In this document: one piece after another, positions 44,506 to 52,832 of the stretch
How the letters are laid out: each line of letters starts with the position of its first letter
How positions within the stretch are numbered: position 1 is the stretch's first letter
Assembly: GCF_009707865.1 (NCBI RefSeq)
Contig: NZ_WMBA01000011.1
Location: forward strand, 62,001 to 126,000
Direction: 5' to 3'
Length of the DNA: 64,000 nt
DNA from: Amycolatopsis pithecellobii
GTDB taxonomy: Bacteria > Actinomycetota > Actinomycetes > Mycobacteriales > Pseudonocardiaceae
Made by a program: the position numbers and the translations under genes
The notes under the pieces: generated by a model
What the model was told of the DNA's origin: nothing
The model's input: the letters and a program-made list of their open reading frames with translations, nothing else
Database searches by the model: none

Positions 44506-45321
44506 TCAGGCGTCGAGAAGCGCGCGCAGGGCTTCCCGTTCGGCGCGTCCGGCCGAGGCGGTGCGCAGGGTCGGGGCGGAGCTGACGAGCAACCGCGTGT
44601 AGGGATGCCGGGGCTCGGCCACGACATCGCGGGCCGGGCCGGTCTCGACGAGTTTTCCTTGGTACAGCACGGCGATGCGGTCCGCGATCCCGGCCACCGA
44701 ACCCAGATCGTGGGAGATGAACACCATCGCCACGCCGGTGCCGCGCAGTTCCTTGAGAATCTCCAGGATCTGCACCCGGTTCGCGGAGTCCAGCGCGCTG
44801 ACCGGCTCGTCGAGGATCACCAGCTTCGGCTCGGTGACCAGCGCCCTGGCCACCGCCACCCGCTGCCGCTGCCCGCCGGAAAGCTCGCCGGGCAACCGGT
44901 CCAGCAGCTCCTCGCCGAGCCGGACCCGGGACAGGTACGTGCGGGCCCGCCGCGTCGCCTCCGCCTGGGAAACCCCGCTCACCAGCAGCGGTTCGATCAG
45001 TGAGTCCGCAATGGACAGATCGGGATCGAGGCTGCGCAAGGGATCCTGGAACACGTACTGCAGCACGCCCCGGCGCCGCAGTGCCATCCACTGGCGGCCG
45101 GAGTAGCCGGTGACGTCCTCGCCGTCGATGACGATGCGGCCCGCCGAGGCGCGCACCAGGCCGAGCACGGCACGGGCCAGCGTGGACTTGCCGGAACCCG
45201 TCTCACCGATGAGCCCGACCACTTCCCCGCGCTCGACCGTCAGTGACGCACCGGCCAGCGCCCGCCGGCGCCGGCGGCGCTGTCCATAGTGGACATCCAG
45301 CTCGCTGACCTCGAGGATCAT
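44506..45321 (-). CDS. Dipeptide/oligopeptide-type ABC importer ATPase (DppF/OppF)
   Basis: 271 residues. Walker A GETGSGKST, Q-loop QYVFQDPLRSLDP, signature [15 protein letters not shown], Walker B LVILDEPVSALD, switch His in FISHDLGSVA; the C-terminal HPYTRLLVSSAPTLR is the OppF-type tail. ATG at 45321 overlaps the preceding ATPase stop (ATGA). Energises uptake with the partner ATPase and the two permeases of this operon. Confidence 0.9.
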   Translation of the reverse strand: MILEVSELDVHYGQRRRRRRALAGASLTVERGEVVGLIGETGSGKSTLARAVLGLVRASAGRIVIDGEDVTGYSGRQWMALRRRGVLQYVFQDPLRSLDPDLSIADSLIEPLLVSGVSQAEATRRARTYLSRVRLGEELLDRLPGELSGGQRQRVAVARALVTEPKLVILDEPVSALDSANRVQILEILKELRGTGVAMVFISHDLGSVAGIADRIAVLYQGKLVETGPARDVVAEPRHPYTRLLVSSAPTLRTASAGRAEREALRALLDA

Positions 45322-46175
45322 GGCCGGGCCTCCGTCCGGTCGAGGAACTTCTCCAGGCCGTACTGCTCGTGCTCGCTGATCAGCAAGCGGGTGTAGGCAT
45401 GCCGCGGGTGGTACAGAACCTCTGTCGTGGCACCATGTTCGACCACCTCGCCGTCCCGCATGACCAGCACCTCGTCGCACAGCTGCGCGACCACGGCCAG
45501 GTCATGCGACACGACGACCAGCGCGAGCCCGGTGCGCTCCCGCAGATCCGCGAGGAGGTCGAGAATCTCCGCCTGCACCGTCACGTCGAGCGCGGTCGTG
45601 GCCTCGTCGGCGATGAGCACCCGCGGGCCGGCCGCGATGGCGGTCGCGATCAGGATCCGTTGCAGCATCCCGCCGGACAGCTCGAACGCGTACTGCGTGT
45701 ACACCAGCTCCGGGTCACGCAGCTGGACCGCGTCGAGCAGCTCGAGCGCACCGCGGCGGGCCGCACGGCGTCCGAGCTTTTTCTTCACCCGCAACACTTC
45801 GGCGAGCTGTGCGCCGACCGGGATCGACGGGTTCAGATAGGACGCCGGGTCCTGGAACACCGCGCTGATCGTCGAGCCGCGCAGCGCCGTCCACTGCGCC
45901 TGGCTCAGCGCCGACACGTCCTGGCCCGCCAGCTGCACGGAACCGCCGGAGATCTCGAAATGCTCCGGCAGGATGCCCAGAACCGCCCGGCAGGTCAGGG
46001 TTTTCCCGCTGCCCGACTCGCCGACGATGCCCACCACCTTGCCTGGCGTGAGCTCGAAACTCACTCCGTGCACGATTTCCCGGCCGTCCACCCGGCTCGA
46101 GACCCGGACGTCGCGGACGGCGAGCACCGGATCAGCCACAGTGGACACTGCAGCGCTGTCAACGAGACTGGTCAT
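45318..46175 (-). CDS. Dipeptide/oligopeptide-type ABC importer ATPase (DppD/OppD)
   Basis: 285 residues. Walker A GESGSGKTLT, Q-loop AVFQDPASYLNPS, signature LSGGMLQRILIATAI, Walker B VLIADEATTALD, switch His in VVSHDLAVVA. The Walker B segment reads DEATT instead of the usual DEPTT and the signature has ML for QR, both tolerated variations. ATG at 46175 after GAGGGGGTGTC. Lacks the Cys-rich iron-sulphur tail seen in DppD-type proteins. Confidence 0.88.
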   Translation of the reverse strand: MTSLVDSAAVSTVADPVLAVRDVRVSSRVDGREIVHGVSFELTPGKVVGIVGESGSGKTLTCRAVLGILPEHFEISGGSVQLAGQDVSALSQAQWTALRGSTISAVFQDPASYLNPSIPVGAQLAEVLRVKKKLGRRAARRGALELLDAVQLRDPELVYTQYAFELSGGMLQRILIATAIAAGPRVLIADEATTALDVTVQAEILDLLADLRERTGLALVVVSHDLAVVAQLCDEVLVMRDGEVVEHGATTEVLYHPRHAYTRLLISEHEQYGLEKFLDRTEARP

Positions 46176-46332
46176 GACACCCCCTCTGTCGACTCCGAGG
46201 TTGAAGTCAAGCCCTGGGCTTCGCAGCCGCACCTCAGGGGAACGTGACGCAAACCAGCCACAAGCACGTGACCAGGCAGAACCATCCGTCCGCCACGCAA
46301 CCGACCCAGTGAATTTCGGGGAGGCGGAACTG

Positions 46333-47205
46333 TCATGACGCTCCTCCGGCGGCGATCTGGTTGGCCCGGACCTTCCGGTTGTTCAGCAGCGCCCGCCCGG
46401 CCTCACCCGATACGTCACGGATGGCGTCGGCGAGGACGTTGCACGCCCACACCGTGATCATGATCAGCAGCGCGGGCACGAACGGCGCCCACGGCTGGTA
46501 GCCGAGGAAGCCGAGATCCGAGGCGAGCAGGCCGCCCCAGGTCGGTGCCGGTGGCTGCACGCCGATCCCGAGGAAGGACAAGCTGGACACGACGATGAAA
46601 CCGACGCCGACGGTCTGGGCGAACGCGACCGCGATGGGCGGGAGCACCTTGACCCACACGTGCCGCCGGACGATCCAGCCGAGCGAGGCGCCGGAAATGA
46701 GCGCCGCTTCGACGTATTGCGAACGCGCGACCGAGAGCGTGGCCGCCCGCGCCACCCGGTAGAACAGCGGCGAGACGAGCACGCCGGTCACCAGCATGGC
46801 CTGGGTGATCCCGTTGCCCAGCAACGCCGTCACCGCCACCGCGAACAGCAGGAACGGCAGCGCCACCAGGGTGTCGGCGAGCCGGAGGGTGAGCCATTCG
46901 AACACCCGGCCCAGATACACCGACAGGATGCCGGGAATCGCGCCGACCACGAGCGCCGTCAGCGCGACCTCCAGCGAACCGAGCACGCTGATCCGCGAAC
47001 CGGACAGCAGGCGGCTGAACACGTCGCGGCCGAGATTGTCGGTGCCGAGCCAATGGTCGCCGGACGGCGGCGCGAGAGTGCCGGCGCTGGTGGCCAGCGG
47101 ATCGTGCGGCGCGAGCAGCGGCCCGAAGATCGCAAGCAACGCGATCACCACGAGTACCGCGAAGGCGAAGCGGCCCGAGGCGAGGGAGAAAATCCGGCGC
47201 AGCAT
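46333..47205 (-). CDS. ABC importer permease (DppC/OppC)
   Basis: 290 residues with about six spans. N-terminal LLAIFGPLLAPHDPLATS, GDHWLGTDNLGRDVFSRLL and the EAA-loop text ALISGASLGWIVRRHVWVKV, SSLSFLGIGVQPPAPTWGGL identify DppC. ATG at 47205 is chosen because GGGGAG is at the right distance; the GTG at 47211 lies within it. 157 bp separate it from the next ATPase, the only sizeable gap in the operon. Confidence 0.87.
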   Translation of the reverse strand: MLRRIFSLASGRFAFAVLVVIALLAIFGPLLAPHDPLATSAGTLAPPSGDHWLGTDNLGRDVFSRLLSGSRISVLGSLEVALTALVVGAIPGILSVYLGRVFEWLTLRLADTLVALPFLLFAVAVTALLGNGITQAMLVTGVLVSPLFYRVARAATLSVARSQYVEAALISGASLGWIVRRHVWVKVLPPIAVAFAQTVGVGFIVVSSLSFLGIGVQPPAPTWGGLLASDLGFLGYQPWAPFVPALLIMITVWACNVLADAIRDVSGEAGRALLNNRKVRANQIAAGGAS

Positions 47206-47207
47206 CG

Positions 47208-48224
47208 TCACACTCCCCGTTGCGAGGCCGGGGCGATGCGGCCGAGGACGATGTTGACGATCAGGTTGAACGTCACCACCATCGCGACCGACACCACGAG
47301 CACCCCCTGGACCGCGGGCACGTCACCGGCCTGTGCGGAATCGTTGGCGAACCGGCCGAAACCCTGGAGTCCGAAGATCCACTCCGCGACGACGGACGCG
47401 CCGATCAGCTGCGGGAACTTGATCCCGAGCGTGGCCAGCGCGGGCCCGATGCCGTTGCGCAGCACGTGCCGGAAGAAGATCCGGCGCGGGCTCAGGCCGC
47501 GCACCATCGCGCCGAGCACGTAGTTCTCGCGGTAGGCCGACACCAGTCCGGTGCGCAGCTGCCGGGCGACGTCGGCCACGATGTCGAAACTCAGCGCGAG
47601 CGCGGGCAGGATCACGTGGGCGAGCCACGGACCGGCGCCGGCGGCCAGCGGCGAGTAGCCTGCCGACGGCAGCCAGCCCAGCGCCACCGCGAAGATCTCG
47701 ACGAGCACGATGCCGACCACGAACCCGGGCATCACCGAGACCACCGTGACGAAACCGGTGATCGCCCGGTCGATCCATGTCGTGCGGCGCAGCGCGGCGA
47801 CGGTGCCGAGCACCGAACCCAGCACCACGCCCAGCACCAGCGCCAGGATCGCCACCGACAGGCTGACCCCGAGGCCGAGCCCGATCAGCGTCGAGATGTC
47901 GGCGCCGTTGACCCAGCTCGTGCCCAGTTCCCCGTGCAGCAGGCCGGTGAACCAGCTCCAGTACTGAGCCAGGAACGGCCGGTCGAGACCCCACTGGCTT
48001 TCGATCTGGTGGATCGCCTCCGGGGTCGCGTCCTCACCGAGTTGCAGCCGCGCCGGGCTGAGCCCGCTCATCGACCGCAACGCGAAAGTCAGCAGCGTGC
48101 CCACGAAGAACACCGGGATGAAGATCGCGACCGACCTGGCGAGCGTCACGAGGATGCGGCCACCGGCGCGGCGCACACCCGTCAGGAAGACCGGGCCGGT
48201 GGGAACGAACGTGTCAGCGACCAC
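47208..48224 (-). CDS. ABC importer permease (DppB/OppB)
   Basis: 338 residues. LARSVAIFIPVFFVGTLLTF, WGLDRPFLAQYWSWFTGLLH and LGTSWVNGADISTLIGL are typical DppB text; the EAA loop is RENYVLGAMVRGLSPRRIFF, HVLRNGIGPALATLGIK. GTG at 48224 overlaps the binding-protein gene by eleven bases. Forms the translocation pore with the DppC-type product. Confidence 0.88.
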   Translation of the reverse strand: MVADTFVPTGPVFLTGVRRAGGRILVTLARSVAIFIPVFFVGTLLTFALRSMSGLSPARLQLGEDATPEAIHQIESQWGLDRPFLAQYWSWFTGLLHGELGTSWVNGADISTLIGLGLGVSLSVAILALVLGVVLGSVLGTVAALRRTTWIDRAITGFVTVVSVMPGFVVGIVLVEIFAVALGWLPSAGYSPLAAGAGPWLAHVILPALALSFDIVADVARQLRTGLVSAYRENYVLGAMVRGLSPRRIFFRHVLRNGIGPALATLGIKFPQLIGASVVAEWIFGLQGFGRFANDSAQAGDVPAVQGVLVVSVAMVVTFNLIVNIVLGRIAPASQRGV

Positions 48225-49737
48225 CGATCGTCACACCCGTCCAGTCGAGATGCGCGGGATTCTTCGGCAGGTCCGAAATGGACTTGTTCTTGGCGAACAG
48301 GTTCGGCGACGAGTAGGTGAACACGAGCGCCTTGCTGGTCAGTCCCACGCGCGTCGCGGCTTGCAACACCGACGCGTAGTCCGGCGAGTCGATCGGGGTC
48401 TGCCGCACCTTGGCCGCCGCCTCCTCGAAACCGGCCGGCTCGTACGGAGTCGACAGGTTCAGCGGGCCGTTCGGTCCGAAGTGGGCGGTCAGCGTCTGCA
48501 GCGCGGAGTCACGGCCGGTGGTGCCGTACAAGGAAAAGACCAGATCCTTGGCGAAGAACGGCGTCGCCCAGTTCTTGTTCACCTTGATGTTGACGGTGAT
48601 CCCGACGGCAGCCAGCTGCGACTGCACGATCTCGGCGGCCGGATCGGCGCTGGGGATCACCAGATCGAGCTTGAGGTCGCCAGGGTGGTAACCGGCCTCG
48701 GACAGCAGCTGCTTCGACTTCTCCGGATCGTAGGGATACCGGTTCTTCGACTGCGGATCGTAGGCGACATAACCCTCCGGGAACGGCTGGTCCGTCGCCG
48801 AGCCGTAGCCGAAGGTCAGCTTGTCGACGAATTCCTGGCGGTTCACCGCATACCGTACGGCGTCGACGACCTTGTCGTTGTCGAACGGCGCCTTGTTCAC
48901 GTTGAGGCTGATGTTGGACGCGTTGAAACCGGGCTGCACGAACAAGTCGAGCCCGGCTTGTTTCGCCGCGCCGGCCTGACTCGGGGTCAGATCGGCGAAG
49001 TTGTAGACCCCGGTCTGCAGACCGGAAACGACGGTCGAGGCGTCCGGCGCGGAGGTCAGCTCCACGCTTTCGATGTGAATGTTCTTGGCGTCCCAGTAAT
49101 CCGGGTTCTTCTTGAACACCGCCTTGGTGCCCGGGATCACCTGGGTGGCGATGAACGGGCCGGCACCGACGGGATTCTGGTCCAGCTTCGCCGGATCCGC
49201 CGCGGCCTTGGGGCTCGCGATCTGCAGCACCCGCTCCCCCAGCAGCTGCGGAATCTGGTGATCCACCTGGGTCAGCGACACCACCACGTCGAGCCCGTTG
49301 GCGGTGACCGCCTTGATGGACGTGAGGTCACCGAACAGTGCGGAGTTCTTCTGGTTCTTCGCCCGCTCGATCGCGGCCTTCACCGCGGCACCGTCGACGG
49401 GCGTGCCGTCGCTGAACTTCAGGCCGGGCCGCAGATGGAAGGTGACCTCGTCGCCGGTGTCGTTGTAGTCCCAGCTTTGCGCGAGATCGGGCACCGCACG
49501 GCCCTGGTCGTCGGTACGGGTCAGGGAAGCGTAGGAGAGCGCGAGTTCCCGGAACTGGGCGCCGCTGCCGGAAACCACAGGGTCCCAGTGGGCCGGGAAG
49601 TACGAGCTGGCCCATTTCAGGGTCCCGGTGCCGCCACCGGTGGCGGCACCGCCGCTGCCGCACGCGGCAAGGGTGGCGGCGACGGTGATTCCGATGGCGG
49701 CGGCGAAGAGGCGGCGGGCCGTGGTGCGTCTGGACAT
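48214..49737 (-). CDS. ABC importer solute-binding lipoprotein (family 5, DppA-like)
   Basis: 507 residues. Lipoprotein signal: RRTTARRLFAAAIGITVAAT followed by the lipobox LAAC with Cys26. Mature protein: LRPGLKFSDGTPVDGAAVKA, NPVGAGPFIATQVIPGTKAV, NPDYWDAKNIHIESVELTS and AVRYAVNRQEFVDKLTFGYG, the family-5 order. Extracytoplasmic, anchored to the membrane. The large pocket of the family accepts peptides, nickel chelates or other bulky ligands; here the monooxygenase neighbours suggest a bulky xenobiotic or chelate rather than peptides. ATG at 49737. Confidence 0.9.
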   Translation of the reverse strand: MSRRTTARRLFAAAIGITVAATLAACGSGGAATGGGTGTLKWASSYFPAHWDPVVSGSGAQFRELALSYASLTRTDDQGRAVPDLAQSWDYNDTGDEVTFHLRPGLKFSDGTPVDGAAVKAAIERAKNQKNSALFGDLTSIKAVTANGLDVVVSLTQVDHQIPQLLGERVLQIASPKAAADPAKLDQNPVGAGPFIATQVIPGTKAVFKKNPDYWDAKNIHIESVELTSAPDASTVVSGLQTGVYNFADLTPSQAGAAKQAGLDLFVQPGFNASNISLNVNKAPFDNDKVVDAVRYAVNRQEFVDKLTFGYGSATDQPFPEGYVAYDPQSKNRYPYDPEKSKQLLSEAGYHPGDLKLDLVIPSADPAAEIVQSQLAAVGITVNIKVNKNWATPFFAKDLVFSLYGTTGRDSALQTLTAHFGPNGPLNLSTPYEPAGFEEAAAKVRQTPIDSPDYASVLQAATRVGLTSKALVFTYSSPNLFAKNKSISDLPKNPAHLDWTGVTIGGR

Positions 49738-49763
49738 GTCCTGTTTTTCCTCGGGGGGATCGG

Positions 49764-51113
49764 TTACGGGGCGAGTGCGGGTGCGGGATGCCGCGCGTCG
49801 GTGTGGCGGTTGGCGGGCACGGGCAGGCCGAGATTCCCGCGCAGGGTGTCCGACTCGTACTCGCTGCGGACGACGCCGCGTTCGCGCAGGATCGGCAGCA
49901 CCCGGTCGGTGAACAGGGCGAACTCGCTCGGCGCGTTGACGGTGACGTTGATGCCGTCGAACCCGCCCTCGGAGAACCAGTGCTGGATGGTGTCGGCCAC
50001 CGTTTCCGGGGACCCGACGAACGGTGAGCGGGCCGCGTCGATGAGGTGCTGCACGACCTGGCGGAGCGTGAAACCGTTGTCCCGCGCCAATTTCTTGATG
50101 GAATTGGCTTGGGTGCGGAAGCTGCGCTCACCGGCGTCACCGATCTCGGGGAACGGCGCGTCGAGGTCGTACCGGGTGAAGTCGTGCCAGCCGAAGGGAC
50201 GGCCGAGTTCCTTGAGCGCCCGGTCGAAGCTCTTCGTGCCCAGGCGGGCGTCCTCTTTGGACCGGGCTTCCTCGTCGGTGTCGGCGATGACGAGCTGGAT
50301 CCCCGGCAGTGTCAGCAACCCCTCCGGATCCCGGCCCTTGGCCGCGGCCCGCTCCCGCAGTTCGGCGCGGAAAGCCTTGGCCTGCGCCAGGTTCGCGGCG
50401 TGGGTGAAGATCACCTCGCCGACGCTCGCCCCGAGATCGCGGCCTTCCTCGGAATCCCCGGCCTGGAAGATGACCGGCTGTCCCTGCGGGGAGCGTTCGA
50501 GGTTGAGCGGCCCGACGACGGAGAAGTACTCGCCCCGGTGGTTGAGCGCGTGCTGCTTCTCCGGGTCGAGGAAAACGCCGGATTCCTTGTCCCGTGGGAA
50601 GGCGTCGGCCTCGTAGGAGTCCCACAGTCCACGCACGACCTGAACGTGTTCCAGCGCACGGCCGTAGCGGGTCGGGTAGTCGAAGTGCTCGTCGCGGCTG
50701 TAGTTGCCGGCGGTGCCCGCGTCACCACTGGTGACCACGTTCCAGCCGGCGCGCCCGCCGCTGATGTGGTCGAGGGAGTAGAGGCGGCGCGCGACGTTGA
50801 ACGGCTCGTTGTAGGACGTCGTCAGCGTACCGACGAGACCGATGTTGCCGGTGTGCACGGCGATCGCGGACAGCAGCGTGAGCGGTTCGAGACGGCTCAG
50901 GTAGTGGTTCGGCGAATTCCGCGTGATGAACTGACTGTCCACAATGAACACCAGGTCGAACTTCGCCGCCTCGGCCTCCTTGGCGCGGGCGATGTACCAG
51001 TTGACGTCGACGCTGGCGTTGGCCGGGATTTCGGGGTCGAGCCAGGTGTTGTGCTGGCCGGGTCCACCGACGCCGAGGAGGACGGCGCCCAGCTTGAGGG
51101 TGCGACGGGACAT
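49764..51113 (-). CDS. NtaA/SnaA/DszA-type flavin-dependent monooxygenase (copy 2)
   Basis: 449 residues, paralogue of the 43153-44493 product. GVGGPGQHNTWLDPEIPANA, DLVFIVDSQFITRNSPNHYL, HISGGRAGWNVVTSGDAGTA, NYSRDEHFDYPTRYGRALEH and SPQGQPVIFQAGDSEEGRD are shared motifs. ATG at 51113 follows AAAGGAAACGG and is preferred to 51164. First gene of the ten-gene operon, so it and the importer are made first. Requires FMNH2 from a reductase encoded elsewhere. Confidence 0.87.
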   Translation of the reverse strand: MSRRTLKLGAVLLGVGGPGQHNTWLDPEIPANASVDVNWYIARAKEAEAAKFDLVFIVDSQFITRNSPNHYLSRLEPLTLLSAIAVHTGNIGLVGTLTTSYNEPFNVARRLYSLDHISGGRAGWNVVTSGDAGTAGNYSRDEHFDYPTRYGRALEHVQVVRGLWDSYEADAFPRDKESGVFLDPEKQHALNHRGEYFSVVGPLNLERSPQGQPVIFQAGDSEEGRDLGASVGEVIFTHAANLAQAKAFRAELRERAAAKGRDPEGLLTLPGIQLVIADTDEEARSKEDARLGTKSFDRALKELGRPFGWHDFTRYDLDAPFPEIGDAGERSFRTQANSIKKLARDNGFTLRQVVQHLIDAARSPFVGSPETVADTIQHWFSEGGFDGINVTVNAPSEFALFTDRVLPILRERGVVRSEYESDTLRGNLGLPVPANRHTDARHPAPALAP

Positions 51114-51429
51114 GAGGGACCCGTTTCCTTTCGTGGTTGACGGGCACAAGGCAGGCAGACGCACCCCGACGGGCGTCAGGAGATCACGCGGCGGCTGCCG
51201 GAACTACACGAACGCGGCCGCGTCAGCGGCGGCCGGCGGAAGCCGGACAGATCGCGGTGCCACAACGGGCATAGTCCAGCCACCGGCGGCTTGTCAGGAG
51301 CAAGCCCATGCGATCGGCAGACTGGTTCATGACCTTGAGCATGCAGGGTGAGTCACCGCGAAGTCCAACGATGTTTCACGATGCGGATTCATTACGGTTC
51401 ATGATGAATGCTCTAGTAGCTTGCGCGAC
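51114..51429. promoter_or_regulatory. Divergent promoter region between the NtaA-type operon and the LysR gene
   Basis: 316 bp with no gene. The half near the LysR start is AT-richer and contains the LysR-type box listed separately plus GATGTTTCACGATGC at about 51370-51384. The rest is plain GC-rich sequence. Confidence 0.5.
51387..51409. promoter_or_regulatory. LysR-type regulator box ATTCAT-N11-ATGAAT
   Basis: ATTCAT (51387-51392) and its exact reverse complement ATGAAT (51404-51409) are separated by 11 bp, matching the T-N11-A rule for LysR recognition sites. It lies 20 bp upstream of the LysR ATG, so binding would repress the lysR gene and could activate the divergent operon. Confidence 0.6.
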
Positions 51430-52299
51430 ATGGACCAGATACTGGATATCGTCCCGCTGCGCAGCTTCGTGGCAGTGGCCGACCGCGGCGGTTTCCAGCG
51501 CGCCGCCACGTATCTTCACCTGAGCCAGGCGGCGGTGAGCCAGCACGCCCGCCGGCTCGAAGCCGCGACCGGGCGGCAGCTGGTCGAACGCGACGGCCGC
51601 CGGTCCCGGTTCACCGCCGACGGTGAGCAGCTGCTGAGCTACGCCAGGCGGATCCTCGCGCTGCACGACGAGGCGTTGCGCAGTTTCGGGGTGGACAGCG
51701 AAGAAGCGATCGTGATCGGTTCCACCGAGCACGCCGCGGCGCAGCTGCTGCCGTATCTCACTGCCACCCTCGGGAAGTCACTGCCTGATCACCGGGTGCG
51801 ATACCGGCTGGATCGCGGCACCGCGCTGCGTGAGGCACTCGCCACAGGCAGGCTCGATCTCGCGCTGATCCCCGGCGCGTCCGACGATCCGCGCGCCACC
51901 CCGGTCGGGGAACTGGAACTGACCTGGTACTCCTCCCCCGGCTGGTCGAGGCCGAGCGGGCCGGTGCCGCTCGTCGCCTTCGACAGCCCGTGCGCGCTGC
52001 GGACCGCGGCACTGGAAACGCTGGCCGGGCACGGGATTCCCGCCGAGGTCGGCGCCGAGGCGAACCAGCTCGCCGGGGTGCACGCCGCCGCGGCGGCGGG
52101 TCTGGGGGTGGCGCTGCTGGCGACGTTCGGCCAGGCGCCCGAGGGCCTGGTTCCCCGCCCGGACCTGCCGCCGCCCGAGCCGCTCGCGCTGACCGTGTGG
52201 CGGCGCCAGGGCCTGGGGCCGGTGGTGTCCGGGCATGCGATCAAGGCGTTGCGGCAGCTGCTGTCGGCGAACCAGGCTCCCGGCGCCGTCGTGGCGTGA
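51430..52299 (+). CDS. LysR-family transcriptional regulator
   Basis: 289 residues. DNA-binding part: VPLRSFVAVADRGGFQRAAT, LHLSQAAVSQHARRLEAATG; effector domain follows, with LRSFGVDSEEAIVIGSTEHA at its beginning. ATG at 51430 chosen over the TTG three codons upstream. Divergent from the NtaA/ABC operon and next to a matching LysR box, so it is the probable regulator of that operon. Convergent with the YciI-like gene, eleven bases apart. Confidence 0.87.
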   Translation: MDQILDIVPLRSFVAVADRGGFQRAATYLHLSQAAVSQHARRLEAATGRQLVERDGRRSRFTADGEQLLSYARRILALHDEALRSFGVDSEEAIVIGSTEHAAAQLLPYLTATLGKSLPDHRVRYRLDRGTALREALATGRLDLALIPGASDDPRATPVGELELTWYSSPGWSRPSGPVPLVAFDSPCALRTAALETLAGHGIPAEVGAEANQLAGVHAAAAAGLGVALLATFGQAPEGLVPRPDLPPPEPLALTVWRRQGLGPVVSGHAIKALRQLLSANQAPGAVVA

Positions 52300-52309
52300 G
52301 ACCTTACGA

Positions 52310-52675
52310 TCACTCCCAGTGGAAGGTGCCGGTGCCCAGGGAGAGCCGGACGCCGATCGAGCCTTCGTTGACTCGCCAGCGACAGACCTCGAAGCTGCGC
52401 AGGCCCGCGACGACGAAAGGATCGCCGCCCGCGAGTCTGGCCGCGTGCTCGGCGTCGTCGGCCCGCAGCACCGTGATGCCGGAGCCCGGCCGCGCGCCCG
52501 GCCCGTCCAGCAACGGGCCCGACAGGACGACCAGCCCCTCCCGCTCCAGGCCCAGCAGCCACGACACGTGTTCGTCGACCAGCGGCGTAAGATCATCGGC
52601 CGTCGTGGTCTCGGCGGGAAGGCTGCGGATCAGCCAGTAGTCCTTGCCGAGCAGCTTGTCGGTGCTCCCGCTCAT
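52310..52675 (-). CDS. YciI-like protein
   Basis: 121 residues. LVDEHVSWLLGLEREGLVVL, SGPLLDGPG and VLRADDAEHAARLAGGDPFV match the ferredoxin-like YciI domain, in which a His/Asp pair (here His of DEH and Asp of ADDAEH) lines the pocket. Members include dehydrochlorinase-like and muconolactone-isomerase-like enzymes. ATG at 52675. The gene is divergent from the FAH/dioxygenase pair and shares a promoter that carries an AACTGTATTCAGTT palindrome, which ties it to the ring-cleavage block. Confidence 0.75.
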   Translation of the reverse strand: MSGSTDKLLGKDYWLIRSLPAETTTADDLTPLVDEHVSWLLGLEREGLVVLSGPLLDGPGARPGSGITVLRADDAEHAARLAGGDPFVVAGLRSFEVCRWRVNEGSIGVRLSLGTGTFHWE

Positions 52676-52716
52676 GGCGACTCCGAACTTCCTGAGGGCG
52701 GCTACAAACCGTAAAT

Positions 52717-52730
52717 AACTGTATTCAGTT
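52717..52730. promoter_or_regulatory. Palindromic operator, copy 1 (AACTGTATTCAGTT)
   Basis: Near-perfect 14-bp dyad 42 bp upstream of the YciI-like start and about 100 bp upstream of the FAH-family start. Same motif as at 56206 and 56278. A weaker relative, TTTGCATACATTAA, is at 52781-52794. Confidence 0.65.
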
Positions 52731-52832
52731 ATAGCACCCTGCACAACGGCGACTTGACCGCTGCCCCGCGCTGGCATATTTTTGCATACATTAATTGTGG
52801 TTCAGACTTCAACGCGAGGTAGGTTCATCGAG

